NCBI GenBank assembly: GCA_033558025.1
Contig: JAUCEF010000055.1
Span: forward strand, 1 to 40,715
Direction of reading: 5' to 3'
Length of the DNA: 40,715 bases
DNA from: Phytophthora sp. 'mugwort'
Taxonomy: Eukaryota > Oomycota > Peronosporomycetes > Peronosporales > Peronosporaceae
A program made the translations under genes and the position numbers. Below the pieces are notes generated by a model. It did not search any database and was not told where the DNA came from. It saw only the letters and a program-made list of their open reading frames with translations. Positions 1 through 7,444 of the stretch are shown here, in pieces (position 1 is the first letter of the stretch; every line of letters starts with the position of its first letter).

Positions 1-183
1 TGTTTTTTTTAATGATTTTGTAGACCATTGTTTTAAAAGATTTCCTTTATAAGTTGTTAAACTTATAATAGTATTTTTTAAATTTGCTGTAATATGTAAA
101 TTTGTTAAAATTAAAGGATTTTTTTTTTTTAAATTTATTTTTTTTTTAAATTTATTTTTAAAATTATATTTATTTTTATTCAT
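1..183 (-). CDS. rps11: rps11, small-subunit ribosomal protein S11 (5' part, cut by window edge)
   Basis: Reading the minus strand from the ATG at 183-181 gives 61 uninterrupted codons up to base 1. Residues 37-48 read NTIISLTTYKGN, the uS11 signature (a NTIV-TLTD-GN type motif), and the Lys-rich N-terminus is typical of mitochondrial S11. uS11 binds 16S-type rRNA in the platform of the small subunit. It lies directly after rps13 on the same strand, keeping the bacterial alpha-operon order rps13-rps11. The C-terminal half lies outside the window, so the contig is broken inside a gene. The assignment is quite secure despite the truncation. Confidence 0.8.
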   Translation of the reverse strand, partial: MNKNKYNFKNKFKKKINLKKKNPLILTNLHITANLKNTIISLTTYKGNLLKQWSTKSLKKT

Positions 184-195
184 AGAATAATAACT

Positions 196-609
196 TTATC
201 TTTTTTTTTTTTTTTGACTTTTAAATGGTCGTTTATTACGTGAAATACGTTTTTGAATAAAAATTTTTTTTAATTTTTTAGATGTTTTTGAATTTGTATG
301 AGTACGTTGTCCTCTAACAGGTAATCCCTGACTTTGTCTAATTCCACGATTACTTTTAATTTCTACTAATTCATTTAATCTTTCAGTTTTAATTTTTTTT
401 AAAAGTTGTTCAACTTTTAAATTTTTATTAATATAATTAACCAGTCGGTTTACATGGTTGTTTTTAAGTTTATTAAGGGTGATTTGAGGATTAATTCCTA
501 TATTTTTACAAATTTTCTTGGATTGAAATTCATTAATACCATATAATATAGTTAATGAATATAAAATACTTTTTGAATCTGAAATTGTTTTATTAAAAAT
601 ATATAACAT
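196..609 (-). CDS. rps13: rps13, small-subunit ribosomal protein S13
   Basis: The 137-residue product is close to the usual S13 length of about 120. Residues 89-106, GIRQSQGLPVRGQRTHTN, are the uS13 hallmark. An N-terminal helix-two-turn-helix region and a Lys/Arg-rich tail complete the family pattern. S13 sits in the head of the small subunit and contacts the P-site tRNA. The gene is followed 12 nt later by rps11 on the same strand. It is divergent from rpl2, with only 28 nt between the two start codons, so both probably depend on one bidirectional promoter region. Confidence 0.95.
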   Translation of the reverse strand: MLYIFNKTISDSKSILYSLTILYGINEFQSKKICKNIGINPQITLNKLKNNHVNRLVNYINKNLKVEQLLKKIKTERLNELVEIKSNRGIRQSQGLPVRGQRTHTNSKTSKKLKKIFIQKRISRNKRPFKSQKKKKR

Positions 610-637
610 AATAGATTTTATCTATATACCATATAAA
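610..637. promoter_or_regulatory. divergent intergenic spacer between rps13 and rpl2
   Basis: Only 28 bases separate the start codons of the divergently oriented rps13 and rpl2. Any transcription start for the rps13-rps11 or rpl2 cluster must lie here or inside the genes. No promoter motif can be recognised by eye, so the regulatory role is inferred from gene orientation alone. Confidence 0.3.
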
Positions 638-1444
638 ATGATAGAAAAAAAAATAAAACCTATAACACCATCACAACGTCAAACATTTTTATTAAAAAAA
701 GATAATTTAACTAAAATTTTTAAAATTAAATCTTTAACAAAAGGTTTTCAACGTGCTAATGGTAAAAATAATCAAGGTAAAATAACTATAAAACATCGCG
801 GTGGTGGACATAAACGTTTATATAGAATAATTGATTTTAATAGATCTAAAAATATTGAAGGTTATATTATTAAAATTTTATATGATCCTAATCGTTCCGC
901 AAATATCGCTTATATTAAAAACAATTCTAAATCTTATTTAATTTTAGCACCGGAAGGTTTAAAAATTAATCAATATATAAAAAGTTCACCTAATGCTGAA
1001 TTAAAAGTAGGTAATGCTTTACCATTACAAAATATACCAATTGGTAGTTTAATTCATAATATTAGTTTATATCCAAAATCTAGAGGAAAATTAATAAGAA
1101 GTGCTGGAACATCTGCACAATTAATTCAAAAAATTGATAATAAATACGCTCGAATTCGTTTAAATTCTGGTGAATTAAAATTAATTTTATTAACTTGTTA
1201 TGCAACATTAGGTGTTGTATCTAATATTAATCATAAAAAAATTAAATTAGGTAAAGCTGGGCGTTCACGTTGGTTAAATAGACGACCTTCTGTACGTGGT
1301 GTAGCAAAAAATCCTGTCGATCATCCACATGGTGGTGGTGAGGGTAAAACAAGTGGAGGGCGACCTTCTGTAACACCACAAGGTAAAATAACTAAAGGAA
1401 AGCCTACACGTAAAAAAACAAAAAAAAAATTAATTATTAAATAA
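638..1444 (+). CDS. rpl2: rpl2, large-subunit ribosomal protein L2
   Basis: The 268-residue product has the expected length for uL2. HRGGGHKR at residues 53-60 and NPVDHPHGGGEGKTSGGR at 225-242 are the two diagnostic uL2 blocks. The second contains the conserved His next to the peptidyl-transferase centre. L2 is needed for subunit association and peptide-bond formation. It heads the rpl2-rps19-rps3-rpl16 run, a remnant of the bacterial S10 operon, and ends 3 nt before rps19. The reading frame is intact. Confidence 0.97.
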   Translation: MIEKKIKPITPSQRQTFLLKKDNLTKIFKIKSLTKGFQRANGKNNQGKITIKHRGGGHKRLYRIIDFNRSKNIEGYIIKILYDPNRSANIAYIKNNSKSYLILAPEGLKINQYIKSSPNAELKVGNALPLQNIPIGSLIHNISLYPKSRGKLIRSAGTSAQLIQKIDNKYARIRLNSGELKLILLTCYATLGVVSNINHKKIKLGKAGRSRWLNRRPSVRGVAKNPVDHPHGGGEGKTSGGRPSVTPQGKITKGKPTRKKTKKKLIIK

Positions 1445-1447
1445 ATT

Positions 1448-1711
1448 ATGTCTAGAAGTAAATATAAAGGTCCATTTTTTAAAGTTAATTTATTAAAAAA
1501 AAAACAATGGATAAAAATAACTAATAAAAATTTAACAATATTACCTGAATATAGTAATCATTCTGTAAGTATTTATAATGGTAAAATATTTATTAATTTG
1601 GAAATAAATGATAAAATGATTGGTTTTAATTTGGTGAATTTATTAATACACGAAAAAAACATATATATAAAAAAAAAAATAAATTATGGGTCAAAAAATT
1701 ATACCAATTAG
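1448..1711 (+). CDS. rps19: rps19, small-subunit ribosomal protein S19
   Basis: This 87-residue uS19 begins MSRSKYKGPF, the usual start of the family. It contains a SVSIYNGKIF segment equivalent to the VHNGK motif, followed by KMIGFNLV, equivalent to MIGHKLGEF. The family's C-terminal TR-x-GH element is poorly conserved. S19 forms a head complex with S13. The 3' end overlaps rps3 by 26 nt in another frame, so either the two genes are translationally packed or the C-terminus is altered by an indel. The position between rpl2 and rps3 supports the call. Confidence 0.88.
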   Translation: MSRSKYKGPFFKVNLLKKKQWIKITNKNLTILPEYSNHSVSIYNGKIFINLEINDKMIGFNLVNLLIHEKNIYIKKKINYGSKNYTN

Positions 1712-2514
1712 TTTAAGATTAAATAAAAAAAAAAATTGGGATTCCCAATGGATTGTTAATAATAATGAGTATTCTAATTTATTGCATTTTGATTTAGAAA
1801 TTAAAAAATATTTTCAAAATATTTTTAATTATAAAAATTTAAAATTAATAGATATAAATATAGTAAAAACATCAAATAATATAAATATATATGTTTATAT
1901 TCAAAAAAATGCAAAAAAATATTATAAATTATCTTATAATCAAATTATTAAATATTTAAATATATATTATATTAATAATAATATTAAATTATTTATCAAA
2001 AATGTCCAATTTTTGAATTAATTAAATTACGAAAAAATTTAAAAAGAATTTTGATAAAATAAGAAAAAATAATCGAATTAATAAAAATGTTAAAAAAATG
2101 ATTTATAATTTTAGTTATGCTTTTTATACTAAAAATATAAATATTATAACTTTTTATATTAAACAAACATTAGAAAAAAAAAAAACACATAAAAAATTTA
2201 TTAATAATATTGATAATATGCTTCAAGAATTTTTTAAAATATTTTCTAATTTTATTGGTTATCGTTTACAATTTAAAGGTCGTTTAAATAAATCAAAACG
2301 TAAAAAAAAACTAATTTTTCAAAAAGGAAAAATACCATTAAATACTTTAGAATATGATATTAAATATCATTTTAATGAATTTAAAACACCATCGGGTATT
2401 TGTAGTATTAAATTATGGATTTTTTTTAAACCACTAAAAACTACATTAAATTCTAAATTTTTAAAAAAACAAAGAATTAAAAATACTAATTATGTTATTT
2501 CCAAAAAAAACTAA
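1686..2514 (+). CDS. rps3: rps3, small-subunit ribosomal protein S3 (frameshifted in the middle)
   Basis: The gene is read in two frames. The first part (1686-2021) starts MGQKIIPISLRL, the standard uS3 N-terminus. The second part (open from about 2026, to 2514) contains FIGYRLQFKGRLNKSKRKKK and TPSGICSIKLWIFFK, matching the uS3 C-terminal domain (GRL-G motif, then T-x-G-x-x-GIKVWI). A third frame near 2012-2058 also reads plausibly (ELIKLRKNLKR), so one or two indels lie between 2000 and 2060. S3 lines the mRNA entry channel. The 3' end overlaps rpl16 by 23 nt. A sequencing indel is more likely than a true split gene. Confidence 0.82.
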
Positions 2515-2896
2515 ATATAAAAAACAATTTAAAAGTAAACTTACAGGTAAAACAACAAAAGGTAATAATATTGTTTATGGTAAATATGCTATTAAAGTTT
2601 TAAAAGAAACACGTTTAACATCAAGACAAATAGAAGCAACTCGTCGAATAATTATTCGAAAAATGAAACGATTAGGATTTCTTTGGATTCGTGTTTTTCC
2701 AGATACACCTGTAACAGCAAAACCTACAGAAAATCGTATGGGTAAAGGAAAAGGTGCTGTTTCTTTTTGGGTTGCTAAAGTTAAAAAAGGTCAAATTTTA
2801 TATGAAATTAGCGGTATTTCATTAGAAAATGCAAAAAAAGTTTTAAAAGCGGGTTCTAATAAATTGCCGGTTAAAACAAAATTTATTTATAAATAA
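2492..2896 (+). CDS. rpl16: rpl16, large-subunit ribosomal protein L16
   Basis: This intact 134-residue uL16 begins MLFPKKTKYKKQFK, matching the family start M-x-PK-x-x-KYRK-x-x-KG. It has TSRQIEATRR and ENRMGKGKGAVSFWVA, the classic uL16 signatures. L16 lies near the A-site tRNA and the peptidyl-transferase centre. The start codon lies inside the 3' end of rps3 in a different frame, the usual arrangement for this pair. A tRNA follows 2 nt after the stop codon and probably provides the 3' processing point. Confidence 0.96.
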   Translation: MLFPKKTKYKKQFKSKLTGKTTKGNNIVYGKYAIKVLKETRLTSRQIEATRRIIIRKMKRLGFLWIRVFPDTPVTAKPTENRMGKGKGAVSFWVAKVKKGQILYEISGISLENAKKVLKAGSNKLPVKTKFIYK

Positions 2897-2898
2897 TT

Positions 2899-2972
2899 AG
2901 GCTTATAGTTTAATTGGTTAGAGCATACCGCTCATAACGGTATAGTTGTAGGTTCAAATCCTACTAGGCCTA
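2899..2972 (+). tRNA. trnI: tRNA-Ile(CAU), lysidine type
   Basis: A full cloverleaf with a 7-bp acceptor (AGGCTTA/TAGGCCT). The anticodon arm ACCGCTCATAACGGT and T-arm GTAGGTTCAAATCCTAC closely resemble organellar tRNA-Ile(CAU), whose C34 is modified to lysidine to read AUA. The anticodon alone would also fit Met. The body of the sequence favours Ile. Confidence 0.82.
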
Positions 2973-2993
2973 ATTAAAAAATTTTTATTTTAA

Positions 2994-3632
2994 ATGAAAA
3001 AATTAAAAAAACAAAAAACAAATAATTTATCAAATTATCAACAATTTTTAAAAAATAATTATTTAAAAAAAAAAAATTTAAATTAAAAAATATTTTATTT
3101 GAAAATCCAATTTTATTTAATAATTTAAATTTAGAATCTTATGTAATTGAATTTAATAATTATGAAAACATTTATTTACCTTTTACTTTAATAAAAATAG
3201 ATAAAATTTCAACAATTGCTATAAAATATGAAAATATTATATTATTTAATTATGATTTAACTTATAATATATTACATCAATTTAATAAAATAATGCTTCA
3301 AAATATTTTAATAAAAAAAAATAATTCAATAAAAGGTCGTTTACTTGGTGGAAATTGGAATAATAAAAAAATTTTTATTTCAATTTTAGGATTTATTTTT
3401 TCTATAAAACCTATTATTTAAATAATGCTTTAAATTATAAAAAAAATTTTATTTTAATAAATATAATAAAAAAGGTTTCTATAAAAGAAGAATTAATTCA
3501 ACACGTTTAATTAATTGTTATAAATTAAAATATTTAAATTTTAAAGTTAATAATTTAAATATATTTAAAAAATCAAAAAAGAATTTTCAAGACTTTCTTA
3601 TATTCAAACTATTATTCAAAATCAAAAAATAA
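2994..3632 (+). CDS. unidentified ORF, possible rps1-like S1-domain protein (frameshifted)
   Basis: From the ATG at 2994 the frame breaks in a 12-A run near 3065-3076. It then stays open for about 110 codons to 3421. A further frame seems to continue to about 3632. The best segment reads SIKGRLLGGNWNNKK then IFISILGFIFSIKP, resembling the beta-barrel start of an S1 domain (KGR-V-GG-KGGF-V-I-GF-AF-P). The downstream part is Lys/Arg/Asn-rich, like a ribosomal protein. Plant and jakobid mitochondria encode rps1, but stramenopile mitochondria usually do not. The position between rpl16-trnI and atp8 suggests a translation role. The coding status is fairly likely; the identity is weak. Confidence 0.35.
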
Positions 3633-3719
3633 AAAATAATAATTTTAAAATAAAATAAAAATAAAAGTGTTCTTTCAAGAAAAATATATGTTGAAGAAAT
3701 AAAAATTTATTATAAAATT

Positions 3720-4109
3720 ATGCCACAATTCGATCAATTTTCATTTTTTAATCAAGTTTCTTGGTTTTTATTTTTTTTTTTAATTTTTATTTTTTTATTA
3801 CTTATTTTTTTTTACCTAAAATTTGTTATAATTTAAATTTAGAAAAAAAAAAATAATTTTTGATAATAAAAAAAAAATCAAATTAATTTTGAAAAAAATA
3901 ATATTATTTATTTTTTTAATAATTCTTATAAAACTTTTTGTTTTAATTTTGAGTTATTTATAACAAAAAAATTATCTATTTATAAAAAAAATCAAAATAT
4001 TAAAATACAAAAAACTTCAATTTTTAATAAAATATTAAAACAAAAAATTAATTATATTTTAAATAAAAAATTTTTATTATTAAATAAAATTTTTATAAGA
4101 ATTAATTAA
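3720..4109 (+). CDS. atp8: atp8, ATP synthase Fo subunit 8 (frameshifted)
   Basis: The start MPQFDQFSFFNQVSWF is the canonical Atp8 N-terminus (MPQ-x-D followed by a W-F stretch). A strongly hydrophobic membrane segment follows at about residues 15-35. A poly-T run near 3805-3812 then breaks the frame. In the neighbouring frame LPKICYNLNLEKKK continues as expected, since Atp8 has LPK just after its membrane helix. A basic C-terminal part extends to the TAA at 4107-4109, probably with one more indel near 3850-3900. Expected length is about 130 residues. Atp8 is a stator subunit of the membrane sector of complex V. trnK begins 10 nt later. Confidence 0.85.
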
Positions 4110-4119
4110 TTTTTTAAAT

Positions 4120-4192
4120 AAGTGTATAGCTCAGCTGGTAGAGCACCGGACTTTTAATCTGATGGTCTTGGGTTCAAATCCCAATACACTTA
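4120..4192 (+). tRNA. trnK: tRNA-Lys(UUU)
   Basis: The acceptor AAGTGTA pairs with TACACTT. The anticodon loop CTTTTAA has anticodon TTT, and the T-arm is TTGGGTTCAAATCCCAA. Lys AAA codons are very abundant here, so this is a heavily used tRNA. Confidence 0.96.
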
Positions 4193-4194
4193 TT

Positions 4195-4267
4195 GGGGAT
4201 ATATTTCAACTGGTAGAAAGTATGTTTTGCAAATATAATGTTATCGGTTCGAATCCGATTATCTCCA
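4195..4267 (+). tRNA. trnA: tRNA-Ala(UGC)
   Basis: The acceptor GGGGATA pairs with TATCTCC, with a G-T pair at the third position. This is the G3-U70 identity element of alanine tRNAs. The anticodon loop TTTGCAA gives TGC. It sits 2 nt after trnK and 26 nt before rps14. Confidence 0.93.
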
Positions 4268-4293
4268 TATTTATCTTTCTTAAATATAATTTT

Positions 4294-4593
4294 ATGCAAA
4301 AAAAAATTAAAAAAAATATTAAACAACGTAATTTATTTAAAAATTTTGAAAAAAATAGATTAACTTTAAAAATTCTTTCAAAAAATTTAAATATTGAAAA
4401 AAATTTAAGATGGAAATTACAACAAAAGTGGTTTTTTTTCCATCAAAATTCATCAATTACTAGAATTAAAAATGTGTGTGTTTTAACTGGACGTTCTAAA
4501 AGTATTTATCGTTTATTTAAAATATCCAGAATCCAATTACGTAAATTAGCATCAAAAGGGTTTTTACCCGGTATTTCTAAATATAGTTGGTAA
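4294..4593 (+). CDS. rps14: rps14, small-subunit ribosomal protein S14
   Basis: The 99-residue product is the usual length for uS14. The start chosen is the ATG at 4294. The same frame is open further upstream, but that runs through trnA and trnK and is not coding. Key motifs are NRCVLTGRSKSIYR-like NVCVLTGRSKSIYRLFKISR and the C-terminal LRKLASKGFLPGISKYSW, both diagnostic. S14 helps assemble the head of the small subunit. It leads the rps14-rps8-rpl6 run, a fragment of the bacterial spc operon, and ends 7 nt before rps8. Confidence 0.96.
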   Translation: MQKKIKKNIKQRNLFKNFEKNRLTLKILSKNLNIEKNLRWKLQQKWFFFHQNSSITRIKNVCVLTGRSKSIYRLFKISRIQLRKLASKGFLPGISKYSW

Positions 4594-4600
4594 TTTAATT

Positions 4601-4980
4601 ATGATTATAACAGATACTCTTTCCAATTTATTTTCAAAAATAAAAAATGGTTATTTAGTAAAAAAATCAAAAATAGTACAACAAAAATCAAAACAAAGTA
4701 TAAATATTTTAAATATCTTAATTAAAGAAGGTTTTATAAAAAGTTATAAGATAAATTCCAAAAATCAATTAGAGATTTATTTAAAATATAGAAAAAATAA
4801 AGCAGTTATTACTGAAATAAAACGTTTATCAAAACCGGGAAACGTTTATATATTGCTAATAAGGATTTATATAAAAAAAAAACAGGATTTTATATTCTTT
4901 CAACATCTATTGGTATTTTAACAGATTTACAAGCTAAAAAATTAAATGTTGGTGGTGAATTGATTTGTAAAATTATTTAA
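4601..4980 (+). CDS. rps8: rps8, small-subunit ribosomal protein S8 (one frameshift)
   Basis: The N-terminal part starts MIITDTLSNLFSKIKNGY, the uS8 start (D-ML-R-IKNG). After KPGNVYI the frame shifts by one missing base near 4853-4858. The next frame gives KKKTGFYILSTSIGILTD and NVGGELICKII, the uS8 C-terminal signature (ILST-x-GI-TD, then GGE-LC). Adding one base gives 126 residues, the normal length. S8 binds the central domain of SSU rRNA. rpl6 begins 6 nt later. A sequencing indel is the simplest explanation. Confidence 0.9.
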
Positions 4981-4986
4981 AAAATT

Positions 4987-5591
4987 ATGATAAAAATAAT
5001 AAAAAAAAATGTTAAATTAAAAAATAAAAATTTTTTTAAAAGTTCTTTAGGAAATATTAATTTATTTTTTATTGATAAAACTTTTATTTTTCCAACAGAT
5101 TTAAAAATTTATAGTAATAATAAAATAATTTTTTTGAAACATCTTTAGGTTTATTATCTTTAACAATAATTAATGATTTATATTTTTTTATAAAAAAAAA
5201 TAAATTATTAATTATTGTTAATAAAAATAAAAAAAAAAAAAGTATTTTAAATTTATACAATAAATTAATAAAAATAAAAATAAAAGGTGTTTTACAAGGT
5301 TTTAAAATTAATTTAATATTAAAAGGTATAGGTTTTAAAGCTTTTATTGAAAATAATACTTTAATTTTAAAATTAGGTTTTAGTCATAATATTAGAATTC
5401 CAATTCCATTAAATATTGAAATTATTAATCAAACAAATACTTTAATTTTTAGTAGTATCGATTATATTTTTTTACATCAATTTGTACATTATATTAAAAA
5501 TCATAAAAAACCTGAACCATATAAAGGAAAAGGTTTATTATTAAAAAATGAAAAAATTTTACAAAAAGAGGGAAAAAAAAGTAAAAAATAA
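4987..5591 (+). CDS. rpl6: rpl6, large-subunit ribosomal protein L6 (one frameshift)
   Basis: The C-terminal half is clear: GVLQGFKINLILKGIGFKA, then KLGFSHNIRIPIP, then HKKPEPYKGKGL. This is the uL6 signature (Y-K-GKG-Y). The N-terminal half begins at the ATG at 4987 and breaks in an A/T-rich run near 5130-5150, just before ETSLGLLSLTI. One added base gives 201 residues. L6 binds helix 97 next to the sarcin-ricin loop. It lies between rps8 and rps2, 6 nt before the latter. Confidence 0.85.
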
Positions 5592-5597
5592 TTAAAT

Positions 5598-6191
5598 ATG
5601 ATACAAAAAAAAAAAAAAAAACATAATAATATTTTATTAAATTTATTATTTAAATCAAAAAATATGTATGGAGAATCTTTAATAGATACAAATAAAGAAT
5701 TATTATCTTTTATATTTGGAAGTAGACATGATTATACTATAATTAATTTAAAAAATGTTTCATTTTTTTTAAAACGTATATTTAATTTAACTAAAATTAT
5801 ATTAAAAAAAAATGAAAAAATTTTAATAATAGGGAATGATAATGAAATTAAATTTTTATTAACTACATCTTTTATAAAAAAAAATCCAAATATCATTTTT
5901 TTTACAAAAGAATGGGTAAATGGTTTAATTACTAATAAAATTATGAATACAACATTTAATAAGATAATTAATTATTTATTAAAAGAAAATGAAATTAAAT
6001 TAATTTTAGTTATAAAAAGTTCTGTAAAAGATACTTTTTTAAATCAAGAACTTTCTGTTTTAAAAATTCCTACTATTTCATTAGTAAATACAAGTCAAAC
6101 TATACAAAATATTAATTATCCTGTAGTAATGAATTCTAAAAATATTCAATCAATATATACTTTAATGTATTTATTACGTAAAATATTTTAA
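5598..6191 (+). CDS. rps2: rps2, small-subunit ribosomal protein S2
   Basis: The 197-residue intact frame shows uS2 features. FGSRHDYTIINLKNVSFFLK matches the family's G-x-R-x-x-x-HIIDL-KT block. ILIIGNDNE follows, then FFTKEWVNGLITN, equivalent to RW-GG-LTN, and finally KIPTISLVNTS, equivalent to IP-I-IVDT. It is shorter than the bacterial protein, as usual in mitochondria, and lacks the coiled-coil insert. S2 binds between the head and body of the small subunit. rps4 starts 8 nt downstream. Confidence 0.9.
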   Translation: MIQKKKKKHNNILLNLLFKSKNMYGESLIDTNKELLSFIFGSRHDYTIINLKNVSFFLKRIFNLTKIILKKNEKILIIGNDNEIKFLLTTSFIKKNPNIIFFTKEWVNGLITNKIMNTTFNKIINYLLKENEIKLILVIKSSVKDTFLNQELSVLKIPTISLVNTSQTIQNINYPVVMNSKNIQSIYTLMYLLRKIF

Positions 6192-6199
6192 TAAATAAG

Positions 6200-7416
6200 A
6201 TGAATAAATTAAGACCGAGAAATAAAATATGTTTTCAAAATAATAGGAACATACATAAAAATTTAAACTTATTAAAATTAAAATCAAAAAAATGGAATTT
6301 ATTTAAAAAAAAATTAAGATATCGAAAAGAAATAAAACCTGAAAAACGTAAAAAATTTTTTCAAAAAAGATTATTTGAAAAACAACAATTTCGGAATTTT
6401 TATGGATGTATTCATGAATATCAATTAAAAATTTATTTCAAAAATTATTAAAAAAAGATAATAAAATAAATATCTTTAAAAAATTTGTAATTTTATTAGA
6501 AAGTCGCTTAGATATAAATCTTGTAAGATTAAAATTAGTTAAAACTATTTTTCAAGCAAAAACAATTAATTAATCATAAAAAAATTAAGGTTAATAATAA
6601 AATTATAAGTAAATCTAATTTTATATTACATAAAGGTGATATTATTCATATTATTAAATAAATATGCAAAAGGATAATAAAAATTTTCAAAGAAATAAAA
6701 ATTCTCAAAAAAACGAGGGTTTTCAAAAAAATAGAAATTCTCAAAAAAACGAAGGTTTTCAAAAAAATAGAAATTTTCAAAAAAATAAAAATTCTCAAAA
6801 AAACGAAGATTTTCAAAGAACTAGAAATTTTCAAAAAAACGAAGATTTTCAAAGAACTAGAAATTTTCAAAAAAATGAAGGTTTTCAAAGAACTAGAAAT
6901 TTTCAAAAAAATGAAGGTTTTCAAAAAAATAGAAATTTTCAAAAAAATGAAGGTTTTCAAAAAAATAGAAATTTTCAAAAAAATGAAGGTTTTTCAAAAA
7001 AATAGAAATTTTCAAAAAAATAGAAATTTTCAAAAAATGAAGGTTTTCAAAAAAATAGAAATTTTCAAAAAAATGAAGGTTTTCAAAGAACTAGAAATTT
7101 TCAAAAAAATAATAGTTTGAAAGGAGATAAAAAATTTTATAAACAGCATTTTAATCAAGAAAAGAATAAATATTCTTCTTCTTATAAACGTTATAATAAA
7201 TATCCTTATCAAAAAAATAACAAATATTCTTATAAAAATAATATTTATTATATTTTAGGTGAAAAAAAACCATCAAAACCTTTAATAACTTCTTATTTAC
7301 ATAGAAATAAAAAAATAAAAACAGGTATGTTTTTTAAAGAACCTTCTTATAAAACAATTTTATATCCTTTTCATTTAAATTTAAAATTAATTAATGAATA
7401 TTTGAAAAAAAAATAA
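6200..7416 (+). CDS. rps4: rps4, small-subunit ribosomal protein S4, with a repeat-encoded insert (frameshifted)
   Basis: The N-terminal part (6200-6451) starts MNKLRPRNKICFQ. In a shifted frame the S4 RNA-binding domain follows (LESRLDINLVRLKLVKTIFQAK, then NHKKIKVNNKI and FILHKGDIIHII). After a stop at 6659 the next frame opens at 6664 and runs through about twelve copies of a 12-residue N/Q/K/F-rich repeat. The end reads SYLHRNKKIKTGMFFKEPS then YPFHLNLKLINEYLKKK, matching the extreme C-terminus of mitochondrial S4. Three single-base corrections (near 6430, 6563 and 6657) plus a compensating pair at about 6990 and 7037 give one 405-residue protein. I infer one gene with a low-complexity insert between the S4 domain and the C-terminal tail. 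The alternative is that the repeat ORF is a separate gene starting at 6664. Confidence 0.75.
6684..7110 (+). repeat. coding minisatellite, 36-bp units made of two 18-bp halves
   Basis: About twelve tandem 36-bp units, each encoding FQKNRNFQKNEG or close variants (N/K, S/F, D/E and R/T exchanges). Each unit is two related 18-bp halves. The unit is a multiple of three, so copy-number change keeps the frame. Two compensating single-base indels fall inside the array (extra T near 6990, missing A near 7037). Open frames on the opposite strand here are by-products of the repeat. Confidence 0.93.
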
Positions 7417-7420
7417 AAAT

Positions 7421-7442
7421 TTAAACCATTTATATGGTTTAA
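7421..7442 (+). terminator. stem-loop between rps4 and rnl
   Basis: A perfect 9-bp stem TTAAACCAT/ATGGTTTAA with a TTAT loop begins 4 nt after the rps4 stop codon and reaches the presumed 5' end of rnl. It may be an RNA-processing signal or the end of the ribosomal-protein transcript. The structure is seen directly; the function is inferred. Confidence 0.5.
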
Positions 7443-7444
7443 GT

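Noticed and set aside
6646..6978. Minus-strand hydrophobic frame over the rps4 repeats
   Set aside because: It is the antisense of the 36-bp repeat array; periodic Phe/Leu/Lys codons arise from the repeat itself.
6875..7120. Plus-strand alternative frame in the rps4 repeats
   Set aside because: Same repeats read in another frame; the frame used before and after the array encodes the S4 domain context and C-terminus.
7030..7212. Minus-strand frame near the end of the rps4 repeats
   Set aside because: Antisense of the repeat array and of the S4 C-terminal region; no start context or known motif.
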